Assembly: GCA_033060915.1 (NCBI GenBank)
Contig: CM065379.1
Location: 34,077,318-34,141,317 of the forward strand
DNA: 64,000 nucleotides
Direction of reading: 5' to 3'
Source: Euryodendron excelsum
Lineage: Eukaryota; Streptophyta; Magnoliopsida; Ericales; Pentaphylacaceae
In this document: one piece after another, positions 45,156 through 57,130 of the stretch
How positions within the stretch are numbered: the first letter of the stretch is position 1
How the letters are laid out: each line of letters starts with the position of its first letter
Position numbers and translations under genes: made by a program
Notes under the pieces: generated by a model
What the model saw: only the letters and a program-made list of their open reading frames with translations
Told to the model about the DNA's origin: nothing
Databases searched by the model: none

Positions 45156-45977
45156 AGGTCAACACCAGTGGCTGTTAGCCCACTTCGGTGAAAAATGACC
45201 AAATTACCCTTAGGACCTTTTTCAAGACTTTCTGGTCAAGATGACCATTTTGCCCCTAGGCATCTGGATGCCCCGGGAACCATACCGGCTCTGGGTATCA
45301 AACCGGTAACCCTCTAAGATTGCTTTTTATAGTGCTCTCAACCTTCCTTTCTCTTTCCGGATCATTCCGAGTCAGTTCCGGCCAACCCGGTACAAAATGA
45401 CCGTTTTGCCCTTGGAGGGCCGGTCTCCTTCTTCGACCATACCGACTATGGTTATCAAATCGGTAATGTCCCGAGAATACTTTTTATAGTGTTCTGAACC
45501 TTCCTTTACCTTTCTGGATCATTCCGAGTCAGTTCCGGCAAACCCGGTACAAAATGACCGCTTTGCCCCTGGTGGGCCGATCTCCATTTCCTACCACGCC
45601 GGCCCTGGGAATCAAACCGGCAACCTCTGGGAACATTCTAAATAATGTTTCCAGATCCCAAGTCTTTTCCCGGGACAATTCGAGTTTGCCCCGGCAGTTT
45701 TCCGGTCCGATTGACCGTTTTGCCCCTAAAGGCCCGGTCAACCTTTCCGACCCACCTTATCTTCATTTTTCAAGTCAAATACCTCCAGGACACTATTTTA
45801 AGTGTTCCTACTTCTTTCCAGCCTTCCGGGTCACTCCCGGCTCCTTCAAATCATTCCCGGACTTTCCAGAGTCACTCCTAGTGAAGCCAGGCTAAAGATT
45901 GCATGGTAGTCACTAGTACAGGCGCCCAAATCTAGTCAAAGATACGTTGCTTGCCGACCTTAATTATTTCCTAAATG

Positions 45978-46101
45978 GCTGGCGCCACTAGTAGTGGCGC
46001 CAAGCCAAAAAATGGCCTAGCGCCACTCCTAGTGGCGCCAGTGTATAATTTGCCCTGGCGCCACTGCAACAGGCGCTAGGTTTGTCTTCCCTCTATAAAT
46101 A
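45978..46101 (+). promoter_or_regulatory. Core promoter of LTR B: GGCGCC palindromes and TATA
   Basis: Inverted pairs GGCGCCACTA / TAGTGGCGCC (45980-46000) and GCGCCACT / AGTGGCGC (46020-46037), then a third GGCGCC box, lie within 120 bp of TATAAATA at 46094-46101. Telobox repeats follow at 46186-46240, and ACAAGGTAGG at 46413-46422. Confidence 0.65.
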
Positions 46102-46679
46102 CAGAGCCTCGTTCAACGTGAAGGGGGTCTGCAAACTTAACCTAAAAATCCTATATTTCGATACACAGAGCTCGAGCACCTCCAAAACCCTAGCCTCCTT
46201 AGGTTTTCCCAAACCCTAGCCACTATACACAAACCCTAGCCTCCTATACACTCATACACTCCCCCATACACTCATACACTATCCTTTAACCACCCTTTGA
46301 AGACTTGAAGAGCTGCCATCCAAAGCTTGAAGACAACCCTTGAAGACTGAAGAAGAAGATCAAGACGAAGACCGAAGACCGAAGACAAGCAAGGCGCCCA
46401 AATTAAAGAAGATACAAGGTAGGCTCCCTATTTAATTTTCTGCACTTCCCCCCTCTCTCTTCTCTCTCCAACCCACTTGGGTTTTCTCTATTTTAATCCC
46501 CTATCTCTTTCCCCCCTTTCTTTGCATGCTTGAAACAAGAGGATTTCCGGTCCATGTGTAGGATTGGACTATTGGAGAGTCACCGTGTCGGGGGCTTTCT
46601 TCTAGTCTAACCAAAGACCACGTGGGTCCGGCCCCCTTGATTATGTGGTGAAGCCTTAACCTTGTATGTTCACGACCCC

Positions 46680-48650
46680 AAATTGCATTGTGCATATCAT
46701 AGTCTTGCATCTTCCAAAATTCGTTTTCAAAAAGTTGTTTTCAAAAATCGTTTTCAAACTTGTTTTCAAAATTGCATCAAAAGCTCTTTTTCAAAAACAT
46801 GTTTTCAAAATCACAATCCTAGGGTGATTCTAGCCTTTCCATGACTAGGGTTGCTTGCTTTAAGAAAGTGTTACATTAAAAGTGACCTTTTGGTCTATAT
46901 TTTTAAATCTTGTTGTTTTTAAAACCGTTTTCCTAAAGTGGTTCTAGCCTTCTTATGGTTAGAATTGCTTTAGGAAAGTGAGATGTTTTTACACCTTCTA
47001 AAAACTCTCTTTAAAAATCTCTTCCTAAAAATCTCTTTTTGAACATACGTTCCTAAAGCTCTCCTCTCCAAAATGGTTTTCAAAAACTCCCTTCAAAAAT
47101 CTATTTTTCAAAACTCTTTTTTTCAACTCCTCTCCAAAATCTTTTCCTCAAAATTCACTTTCTAAAAATACTCCCTAGATTCACCTTCCTAAAAACTCTC
47201 TTCAAAAACCTTTCTAAATCTTCCTTCTAGAAATTCCCCTCTAGGATTTTTCCTCTCAAAATCTATGTTTCCAAAAACACACTTTCCAAAAACTCCTTCC
47301 TAGGATTCCCTTCTAGAAAATCTACGTTTCTAAGAACACACTTTCCAAAAACTCTTTTCTTAGAGCCCAAGTCAAGCCTTAGAGCCCACAATTAGGAAAC
47401 CCTAATTTTCTTTCCAAAAACATGATTTTCAAACTTTGCCCCAAACCTAGGTTTCCAAAATCTTTTGTTTTCTACATCAAAACTATACATGTTTTCAAAA
47501 CCTCTTTTCTACGTCAAAACCACAATTTTTCAAAACTAGGATTTCTAGAATCTCCCTTTCCAAATTCTTGTCAAATCAAATCTTCCCTTTAAGAAACCAA
47601 ATCCAATCTCCCCGTTTAGGAAACTAAATCCAATCCTCCGTTTTTGGAAACAAATCCCAAACCTTTCCTAATTCAACTTCTTCCTAATTTCCTGCCTTCC
47701 TAAACTATAAGTTTCCTAAACCTAAATTTTAAATCTTTCCTTAAATTTCAAAATCCAACCCTTTCTTAATTCGAATCCTTTCTAAACTTCCGTTTTCCTA
47801 AATCTTAAACTTGAACATAAAAATCTTTCCTAAACTTTAAAATTCAAGTTTCAAATCTTTCCTAGTTCAACCTTTTCCTAATTCTAACCCTTTCCAAAAT
47901 CTTTTTCAAATCCAAGCTTTCAAACCTTTCTTAAATTCAAACCTTTCCTAATTTCAAGATTTTCTAAAACTCTAAAACTTTCTAAATCCTAAACTTTCTA
48001 AATTTCAAATTTTTCTAAATTCAAAGTTTCCTAAATTCAAAACTTTCTTAAGATAAATTTTCCTAAACTTTCAAACTTTCTAAATTCTGAACTTTCCAAA
48101 ACTTCAAAATCTTTTCAAATCTAAGACTTTTCTAAACTCAAAACTTTCTTAATTCAAACATTTCCTAAACTAAAAACTTTCCTTTTTCAAACCTTTTTTA
48201 AAACGGAACTTTCTTATTTTCAAAACTTCATTGTTTTCAAAACTTTCCAAATTCAAAACTTCCCTTTTTCAAAACATTTCTAAATTCAAAACTTTCCGAT
48301 TTTCAAAACTTTCTTAAATTCAAAACTTTCCTAAACCTAAAACTTTCCTAAATTCAAAAATTTTCTAATTCGAAAACTTTCCAAAAATAAAAGTTTCCTA
48401 ATTCGAAACTTTCCTAAATCGGACCTTTCCTAATTTGAACATCTCCTAAAATCCAATCTTTCCAAATCTTCCAAGCCAAGTCAAATCATTCCTAAGCCTC
48501 TTCTCTTTCCTAAGTCTAGGTTTTCTTAAACCTTCTTATTCCAAAACCAGTCCAAATCTATCTTTTCAAATCAAAGTCCTCAATTTTCAATTTCCAATCT
48601 CCTCTTCTAATTTCAAATCCAATTCAATTTCCTTCTTCAATCCAACCTTC
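46680..48650 (+). repeat. G-depleted low-complexity tract of LTR B
   Basis: Degenerate TTTCCTAAATTCAAAAC-type units with almost no G on the plus strand. It ends at the conserved GGTCCGAACTACGACTGACC block near 48669. Confidence 0.75.
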
Positions 48651-49500
48651 TATTTTCAGTCGGACTCCGGTCCGAACTACGACTGACCTGATTCCCCCAA
48701 AGGGATACGTAGGCAACCTTCATAGGTGCGGTCAAAATATTTTTCAAACTTTCAATTCCACCCTCATGGGTGCGGTTTTAAAATTCTTTCCAAATCTCAA
48801 ATTCCAATCTATTTTCAAAATTCCAATTTCAAAATTTCTATTTTCAAATTCCTATTTCCAAATTTTCAAACTTTTGAAATTCAATTTCATCTCTTCAAAT
48901 CTATTTTCAAATCAAAGCAATTTCTTTTTAAATCTATTTTTCAATTCTTTTCTATTGCTTGCATATCATGCATCATGCTAAATTAGTTTTCAAACATTGT
49001 TTTTCAAAGTGAATGGGGTTGAACTATAGTTAATTAAAGACTCTCATAGGTGAATCTAGGGTAGATTGACATGTAGGTACCGAAAGGGCGGGGTAGGGTG
49101 ATAGCTTAGTGCGTCTTCCTTACACGTAACCAACCTCCGAACCTAGATCACTGTTTTCAAAGACCAAAAGGAGTTATTTTTCAAAAAAGGGCTAAATGTT
49201 TTCCAAAGGTTGCCAAACAACCTGTTTTCTTAAAAACCCTCTCTCGAGGAGATATTTTCAAATCGTTTTCCAAAAACCCTAAGTGTAGTTTTCGGATTAT
49301 GCTTAGTTTTTAGGTGACCTAACTCACCTTAATTAAGTTAGGTGGCGACTCCGAATCTTTTTCAAAAGCCCTTTATTCAAACCTGTTTTCAATTCAAACT
49401 AGTCGCACTCATTTTTTTAGGAGGATGAGTTCTAACGAGAGAGTACAACATTTTTCCCGCTTAGGTGAGTATTCCTCGGGCGCGAAAAATCTGGGCGAGA

Positions 49501-49672
49501 CTCTACATGGGTGAATAAATGCATGTTTTTTGAAAACAATTTTGAAAATTTAGTTTTGAAAATTTAAAGTGAATAGGAATGAACCAAGTTAATTGAAGAC
49601 TCTACATGGGTGAAGGGTAAAGAGACACGACTACTGCCTAACCCTCTAAGCGTCCCCAGTGGAGTCACCAGC
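49501..49672 (-). other. Centre of the palindrome: partial leader of element C
   Basis: Read on the minus strand from LTR C, this begins GC, then the primer-site candidate, then a leader. Its other half (49505-49630) resembles a segment inside the long LTRs near 48990-49060 (GTTAATT.AAGACTCT.CA..GGTGAA). A CTCTACATGGGTGAA motif occurs twice (49501 and 49600). No coding sequence is present. Confidence 0.55.
49652..49670 (-). other. Primer-binding site next to LTR C
   Basis: On the minus strand, TGGTGACTCCACTGGGGAC lies two bases after the LTR end GTGCGACA. TGG at the start matches the CCA of a tRNA. Which tRNA is not established. It shows that C was a 5' LTR. Confidence 0.6.
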
Positions 49673-50199
49673 TGTCGCACCCAGATTTTTTGCACCCGAG
49701 GAATACTCACCCAAGCGGGAAAAACGCTGTACTCTCTCGTTAGAACTCACCCTCCTAAAAGAATGAGTGCGACTAGGTTTGAATTGAAAACATGTTTGAA
49801 TAAAGGGCTTTTGAAAAAGATTCGGAGTCGCCACCTAACTTGATTAAGGTGAGTTAGGTTACCTAAAAACTAAGAGTAATCCGAAGACTACACTTAGGGT
49901 TTTTGAAAAATAATTTTGAAAATATCTCCTCAAGAGAGGGTTTTTAGGAAAACAGGTTGTTTGGCAACCTTTGGAAAACATTTAGCCCTTTTTAGAAAAA
50001 TAACTCCTTTTGGTCTTACGAAAACAGTGATCTAGGTTCAGAGGTTGATTACGTGTAGGGAAGATGCACTAAGCTATCACCCTACCCCGCCCATTTGGTA
50101 CCTACATGTCAATCTACCCTAGATTCACCTATGAGAGTTTTCGACTAACTATAATTCAACCCTATTCACTTCGAAAAAGAATGTTTTTTTTTAAAAACG

Positions 50200-52720
50200 T
50201 AACTAATATGATGCATGATATGCACGTGCAAGATAAGAGAATTGGAAAATAGATTTGGAAATTGATTTGAAAAGAAATTGATTTGATTTAAAAAGATAAA
50301 AGCTTGAGTTTGAAGATTGAAATTGAATTTGGAAATTGGAATCGAGATTTGGAAATAGAAGTTTGGAATTGGAAATTTGAAAATAGAAATTTTGAAATTG
50401 GAAGTTTGAAAATAGATTGGAATTTAAAATTTGGAAAGATTTTGGAAACTGCACCCATGAGGGTGGAATTGAAAGTTTGAAAAGTATTGTGACCACACCT
50501 ATGAAGGTTGCCTACGTATCCCTTTGGGGGAATCAGGTCAGTCGTAGTTTGGACCGGAATCTGATTGAAAATAGAAGATTTGATTTGAAAAGAGATCGAA
50601 TTGAAAATTGAATTTGACTTGAAATTATAAGAGGAGATTAAAAATTAAAATTGAGAAGATTGGACTTTGATTTGAAGAGATAGATTTTGAAAAGACTTGG
50701 TTTTGGAATGGTGGAGGTTTGGGAAACCTAGACTTAGGAAAGATAGGAGACTTAGGAAAGACTTGAGATTAAGAAAGATTGGACTTAGGAAAGGTTGGAC
50801 TTAGGAAAGGTTCGAATTAGGAAAGGTCCGATTTAAGAAGGTTTCATTTTTGGAAAGTTTTGATTTAGGAAAGTTTTGGGTTTAAGAAAGTTTTGAATTT
50901 AGAAAGTTTTCAAAATAGGAAAGGTTTTCAAATTAGGAAAGTTTTGAATTAGGGAAGTTTTGAAAATTGAAAAGTTTTGAATTAAGAAAATTTCGAATTT
51001 AGAAATGTTTGAAAAAGGGAAGTTTTGATTTTGGAAAGTTTTGAAAACAAGGAAGTTTTGAAAATAAGAAAGTTTCGTTTTAGGAAAGGTTTGAAAAATG
51101 AAAGTTTTCAGTTTAGGAAATGTTTGAACTAAGAAAGATTTCAACTTAAGAAAGTCTTGAATTAAGAAAGTTTTGAATTTAGAAAAGTTTTAGATTTGAA
51201 AAGATTTTGAAGTTTTGGAAAGTTTAGAATTTAGAAATATTTGAAATTTAGAAAGATTTGAAATTTAGAAAGATTTAACTTAAGAAAGTCTTGAATTTAG
51301 GAAGCTTAGAATTTTAGAAAGATTTTAAATTTAGAAAGTTTAGGATTTAGAAAGTTTTAGAGTTCAAATTTTAGAAAGTCTTGAAATTTAGAAAGGCTTG
51401 AGTTTAGGAAAGGTTTGAAAACTTAGGTTTAAGAAGTTAAGATTTGAAAAGAGGGTAGAATTAGGAAAGAGTTGAATTAGAAAAGATTTGAAAGTTGAGT
51501 TTTAAAATTTAGGAAAGATTTTTATGTTCAAGTTTTGGAAACTTAAGATTTAGGAAAGTGAAAGTTTAGGAAGGATTTGAATTAAGAAAAAGTTGAATTT
51601 TGAAAGTTAAGGAAAGATTTAGAGTTTAGGTTTAGGAAACTTATGGTTTAGGAAGGTATTGAATTAAGAAAGGTTTAGATTCCGAAGGGATTGGATTTGG
51701 TTTCTAAAAGTAAATGTTTGATTTCGTTTCCAAAAACGGAGGATAGGATCTAGTTTCCTAAACGGGGAGATTGGATTTGGTTTCCTAAAGCAAAGGTTTT
51801 GATTTTGTTTCCTAAAGGGAAGATTTGATTTGGCAAGGATTTGGAAAGGGAGGTTTTAGAAATCCTAGATTTGAAAAACCATAGTTTTGACGTAGAAAAT
51901 AGGTTTTGGAAACATGTATATTTTTGATGTGAAAACATGAGGTTTTGGAAACCTAGGTTTGGGGCAAAGTTTGAAAATCATGTTTTTGGAAAGAAAATTA
52001 GGGTTTCCTAATTGTGGGTTCTAGGGCTCGATTTGGGGCTCTAAGAAAAGAGTTTTTGGAAAGTGTGTTTTTAGAAACGTAGATTTTCTAGAAGGGAATC
52101 CTAGAAAGGAGTTTTTGGAAAGTGTGTTTGAAGAGGGAGTTTTTGGAAGGAAAATCCTAGAGGAAAATTTCTAGAAGGAAGATTTTGGAAAGGGAGTTTT
52201 TTGGAAAGATTTTTGGAGAGAGTTTTTAGAAAATGAATTTTGGGGAGAGGATTTTTGAAAGGAGTTGAAAAAGGGAGTTTTGAAAAATAGATTTTTGAAG
52301 GGAGTTTTTGAAAATCATTTTGGAGAGGAAAGCTTTAAGAAAGTATGTTGAAAAAGAAAATTTTTAGGAAGAGATTTTTGAAGAGAGAGTTTTTAGAAGG
52401 TGTAAAAACATCTCACTTTCCTAAAGCAATTCTAACCATAAGAAGGCTAGAACCACTTTAGGAAAGCGGTTTTGAAAACAACAAGATTTGAAAATATAGA
52501 CCAAAAGGTCACTTTTAATGTAACACTTTCCTAAAGCAACCCTAGCCATGGAAATACTAGAATCACCCTAGGATTGTGATTTTGAAAACATGTTTTTGAA
52601 AAAGAGATTTTGATGCAATTTTGAAAACAAGTTTGAAAACGTTTTGAAAAACAATTTTGAAAACGGTTTTTGGAAGATGCAAGACTATGATATGCACAAT
52701 GCAATTTGGGGTCGTGAACA
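50200..52720 (-). repeat. G-depleted low-complexity tract of LTR C (C-depleted on plus)
   Basis: The same tract as in A, B and D but inverted: here the plus strand is GAAAGTTTTGAAT-like and almost free of C. Confidence 0.75.
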
Positions 52721-53284
52721 TACAAGGCTAAGGATTCACCACATAATCAAGGGGGCCGGACCCAGGTGGTCTCTGGTTAGACTAGAAGAAAGCCCTCGAC
52801 ACGGTGACTCTCCAACAGTCTAATCCTACACATGGACCGGGAGTCCTCTTGTTTCAAGCATGCAAAGAAAGGGGGGGGAAAGAGATGGGGGATTAAAATA
52901 GAGAAAACCCAAGTGGGTTGGAGAGAGAAGAGAGAGGGGGGAAGTGCGGAAATTTAAATAGGGAGCCTACCTTGTATCTTGTTATTTGCGCGCTGTGCGG
53001 TCTTCAATCTTCGGTCTTCGTCTTGACCTTCGACTTCGACCTTCAAGGATTGTCTTCAAGCTTTAGATGACAGCTCTTCAAGTTTTTAAAGGATGGTTCA
53101 AGGCTAGTGTATAAGTGTATGGGGGAGTGTATTAGTGTATAGGAGGCTAGGGTTTGTGTAGGGTGGCTAGGGTTTGGAAAACCTAGGGAGGCTAGGGTTT
53201 TTGGAAGTGCACGAGCTCTGTATATCGAAATATAGGATTCTTAGGTTAAGTTTACAGACCCCCTTCACGTTGAACGAGACTTTG

Positions 53285-53410
53285 TATTTATAGAGGGAAG
53301 ACAAACCTGGCGCCTGTTGCAGTGGCGCCAGGCCAAATTATACACTGGCGCCACTAGGAGTGGCGCCAGGCCATTTTTTGGCTTGGTGCCACTACTAGTG
53401 GTGCCAGCCA
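53285..53410 (-). promoter_or_regulatory. Core promoter of LTR C: TATA and GGCGCC boxes
   Basis: On the minus strand, GGCGCC boxes (53305-53410) precede TATAAATA (53292-53285). CAGAG is changed to CAAAG just after the TATA box, unlike in the other copies. Confidence 0.6.
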
Positions 53411-54237
53411 TTTAGGAAACAATTAAGGTCGGCAAGCAACGTATCTTTGACTAGATTTGGGCGCCTGTACTAGTGACTACCATGTAAACTTTAGCCTGGC
53501 TTCACTAGGAGTGACTCCGGAAAGTCCAGGAATGATTTGAAGGAGCCGAGAGTGACCCGGAAGGCCGGAAAGGAGCAGGAACACTTGAAATAGTGTCCTG
53601 GAGGTATTTGACTTGAAAAATGAAGATAAGGTGGGTCGGAAAGGTTGACCGGGCCTTTAGGGGCAAAATGGTCAATCGGACCGAAAAACTGCCGGGGCGA
53701 ACTCAGATTGTCCCGGAAAAAGACTTGGGATCTGAAAACATTATTTAGAATGTTCCCAGAAGTTGCCGGTTTGACTCCCAGAGCCGGCATGGTCAGAAAA
53801 GGAGACCGGCCCACTAGGGGCAAAACAGTCATTTTGTGCCGGGTTTGTCGGAACTGACTCAGAATGGTCCGGAAAGGTAAAGGGAGGTTGAGGATACTAT
53901 AGAAAGTATTCTCGGGACATTACCGATTTGATACCCAGAGCCGGTGTGGTCGAAGAAGGAGACCGACCATCCAGGGGCAAAACGGTCATTTTGTACCGGG
54001 TTGGCCGGAACTAACTCGGAATGATCCGGAAAAGTAAAGGAAGATTGAGAATACTATAAAAAGTATTCTCGGGAGGTTACCGGTTTGATACCCAGAGCCG
54101 GTGTGGTTCCCGGGGCGTTTGGATGCCTAGGGGCAAAATGGTCCTCTTGACCGAAAAGTCCCGAAAAAGGTCCTAAGGGTAGTCTGGTCATTTTTCACCG
54201 AAGTGAGCTAACAGACACGGGTATTGACCTAGGTTTT

Positions 54238-54800
54238 GAGTGTTTCTGCCACTCTAACAGTGTGAGTATTTCCGCTACTCGGACGGGGTTGATGATTTGT
54301 GAGTATTTTCGCTACTTGGACGGGGTTGATGATTTGTGAGTATTTCCGCTACTCGGACGGGGTTGAGTATTTCCGCTACTCTAACGACTTTGTGAGTATT
54401 TCCGCTACTCTAACGGCTCTGTGAGTATTTCCGCTACTCTAACGGTTGAGTGTTTCCGCCACTCTAACGGTTTTGTGAGTATTTCCGCTACTCTAACGGC
54501 TTTGTGAATAGTTTTGCTACTCGGACTGTCTCGAGGAATAAACTGTCTCGAGAGAGGGATTGGAAAGGGGTCTTACCGTCTCCGAAGAGACGTGCCTGGA
54601 TTGGGACTGTCCCGAGGAATAAACTGTCTCGAGAGAGGGATTGGAAAGGGGTCTTACCGTCTCCTAAGAGACGTGCCTGGATTGTGAGTGTTTCTACCAC
54701 TCTAACGGTTTTGTGAGTACTTCCGCTACTCTAACGGTTTTGTGAGTATTTCTGCTACTCTAACGGTTTTGTGAGTAGTTTTGCTACTCGGACCGTCTCG
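54238..54800 (-). repeat. 29-bp hairpin array of LTR C
   Basis: About a dozen units with the same two arm types as in B. One unit near 54302 has AAGTA against TACTC, a broken pair; the others pair fully or through G-U. Confidence 0.8.
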
Positions 54801-55129
54801 AGAGAGGGATTGGAATTGGAATAAGAAAGGACAATGCCTCTAAGGGCATTTTGGTCATTTTGCCTTTATTTGGGCCTGACAGGCCCGCGAAGCAATAGAA
54901 AGATGGAATTTGGACCTAGAGGATCGGTTTCGATTGGAATATATCCACAATGACTTGAAAACAAGTCTGGACGGAGTGTAGACTGCTGAGCGGTAAAAAA
55001 TGGGGTGCTTACACGGGGGCTTTCTTCTAGTCTAACCAAAGACCACGTGGGTCCGGCCCCTTTGATTATGTGGTGAAGCCTTAGCCTTGTATGTTCACGA
55101 CCCCAAATTGCATTGTGCATATCATAGTC

Positions 55130-57130
55130 TTGCATCTTCCAAAATTCGTTTTCAAACTCGTTTTCAAAACCATTTTCAAACTTGTTTTCAAAATTGCATC
55201 AAAATCTCTTTTTTAAAAACTTGTTTTCAAAATCACAATTCTAGGGTGATTCTAGCCTTTCCATGGTTAGGGTTGCTTTAGGAAAGTGTTACATTAAAAG
55301 TGACCAATATGGTCCATATTTTCAAATCTTATTGTTTTCCAAAACCTCTTTCCTAAAGTGGTTTTAGCCCTCTTATGGCTAGAATCGCTTTAGCAAAGAG
55401 AGACATTTTCATACTTTCCAAAAAGCTCTCTTTTCAAAAATTCCTTCGTAAAAATCTATTTTTTAACATACTTCCCGAAAATTCCTCTTTCCAAAATTGT
55501 TTTCAAAAGCTCTTTTCAAAAATCTATTTTTCAACTCCCCTCCAAAATCTTCTCGTCAAAATTCACTTTTTAAAAATGCTCCCTAAATTCACTTTCCTGA
55601 AAAAACTCTCTCCAACAATCTCCTTCCAAAAATCTTTCTAAAAAACTTTCTTTCCAAAATCTTCTTTCTAGAAACTTCCTCTCTAGGATTTCCTTCCAAA
55701 ACCTTTGTTTCCAAAAACACACTTTCCAAAAATTCCTTTTCTTTAAAAATCTCTTTCCAAAAACTATCCTTTCCAAAATTCTTCCCCCTAGAAACTCCTC
55801 TTTAGGTTTTCCTTCCAAAATCTTCGTTTCCAAAAATGTATTTTTCAAAAATCCTCTTTCCTTAGAGCTCAAGTCAAGCCCTAGAGCTAATCATTAGGAA
55901 ACCCTAATTTTCTTTCCAAAAACATGGTTTTCAAACTTTGCCCCAAACCTAGGTTTCCAAAACCTCTTATTTTCATATCCAAACTATACATGTTTTCAAA
56001 ACTTATTTTTCAAAACTAGGGTTTCTAGAATCTCCCTTTCCAAATCTTTGTCAAATCAAATCTTCCCATTTAGGAAATTAGATCCTATCCTCCGTTTTTG
56101 GAAACAAAATCAAACCTTTTTTCTTTTAGAAGCCAAATTTAATCCCTTCCTAATCCAAACCTTTCTTAATTCAATTCCTGCCTAATTTCCTACTTTCCTA
56201 AACCATAAGTTTCTTAAACCTAAACTTCAAATCTTTCTTTAAATTTCAAAATCCGATTCTTTCCTAAATCGAATCCTTCCTAATCCTCCACTTTCCTAAA
56301 TCTTAAGTTTCCAAAACTTGAACATAAAAATCTTTCTTAAATTTTAAAACTCAACTTTCAAATCTTTCCTAATTCAACTCTTTTCTAATTCTACCTTCTT
56401 TTCAAATCTTAACTTTTCAAACCTAAGTTTTCAAGCCTTTCCTAATCTTAAGATTTTCTAAAGCCCTAAAACTTTCTAAATTTCAAAACTTTCTTAATTC
56501 AAGACTTTCTTAAGTTGAAACTTTCTTAATTCAAACATTTCCTAAACTGAAAACTTTTCCTTTTTCAAACCTTTCCTAAAACGAAACTTTCTTATTTTAA
56601 AAACTTCATTATTTTCAAAACTTTCCAAATTCAAAACTTTCCTTTTTCAAAACATTCCAAAATTCAAAACTTTCTTAACTTGAAACTTTCCAAATTCTAA
56701 ACCTTTCTCAAGTTGAAACTTTCCTAATTCAAAACATTTCTAAATTCAACACTTTCTTATTTCAAAACCTTTCTTGAAACAAAACTTTTCAATTTTCAAA
56801 ACTTTCCTAATTTGAAAACTTTCCTAATTTGGGAACTTTCCTAATCTGAAAACCTTTCCTTTTTCGAAAACTTTCTAAACTCGAAACTCTCCAATTTCAA
56901 AACTTTCCAAAAATGAAAACTTTTTTAATTTCGAAACTTTCCAAAAATGACACTTCCTAATTCGAAACTTTCTTAATCCAAATCTTTCCTAAATTCATAG
57001 TTTCCAAATCTTCCAAGATCTTTCCAAATCCAACATTCCAATTTCCAATCTCCTCTTCTAATCTCAAATCAAATCCAATTTTCAATTCAATCTCTTTCTT
57101 CCAATCCCATCTCTCTCTTCAAGTCAATCT
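55130..57130 (+). repeat. G-depleted low-complexity tract of LTR A
   Basis: About 2 kb of degenerate short units rich in TTTCC, AAAAC and TTCAAAA, almost free of G on the plus strand. It matches the tracts in B, C and D in position. Confidence 0.75.

Larger units (their letters stand above)
44371..49500 (+). mobile_element. Long LTR copy B, left arm of the palindrome
   Basis: About 5.13 kb from TGTTGTAAGC to CTGGGCGAGA. The expected end CGCGACA is altered. The order of blocks matches A, C and D. It has only a few 81-bp units (44575-44880) but a long 29-bp hairpin array. Confidence 0.85.
44371..55013. mobile_element. Palindromic insert: two long LTRs in inverted orientation
   Basis: The 10,643-bp insert lies inside LTR A. 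It is flanked by a CGGGG duplication (44366-44370, 55014-55018). The left arm B reads TGT and then TGTAAGCACCCC forward, and the right arm C ends GGGGTGCTTACA, so both outer ends are the LTR start and both LTR ends face a 172-bp centre. The arms differ at many sites, so this is not a sequencing hairpin artefact. Three extra bases (TGT) sit between the left duplication and TGTAAGC. Confidence 0.8.
49673..55013 (-). mobile_element. Long LTR copy C, right arm of the palindrome
   Basis: On the minus strand it starts TGTAAGCACCCCATTTTTTACC at 55013 and ends GGGTGCGACA at 49673, about 5.34 kb. It has two 81-bp units (54525-54680), 29-bp hairpin arrays (54238-54520 and 54684-54800), GGCGCC boxes, TATA (53285-53292), teloboxes and the G-depleted tract, in the same order as B. 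Confidence 0.85.

Noticed and set aside
49501..49672. Centre of the palindrome as a short internal coding domain
   Set aside because: Only 172 bp, with leader-like and LTR-like sequence and a primer site. No open frame with a motif was seen.
44371..55013. Palindrome as a library or assembly artefact
   Set aside because: The two arms differ at many positions and in repeat number, and a 5-bp duplication flanks the insert. An artefact would give near-identical arms. Long reads would still be a useful confirmation.
55375..55872. Open frames of 88 and 100 codons in the low-complexity tract
   Set aside because: They lie in the G-depleted repeat of LTR A, which has few stop codons because of its composition. 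No domain is seen.
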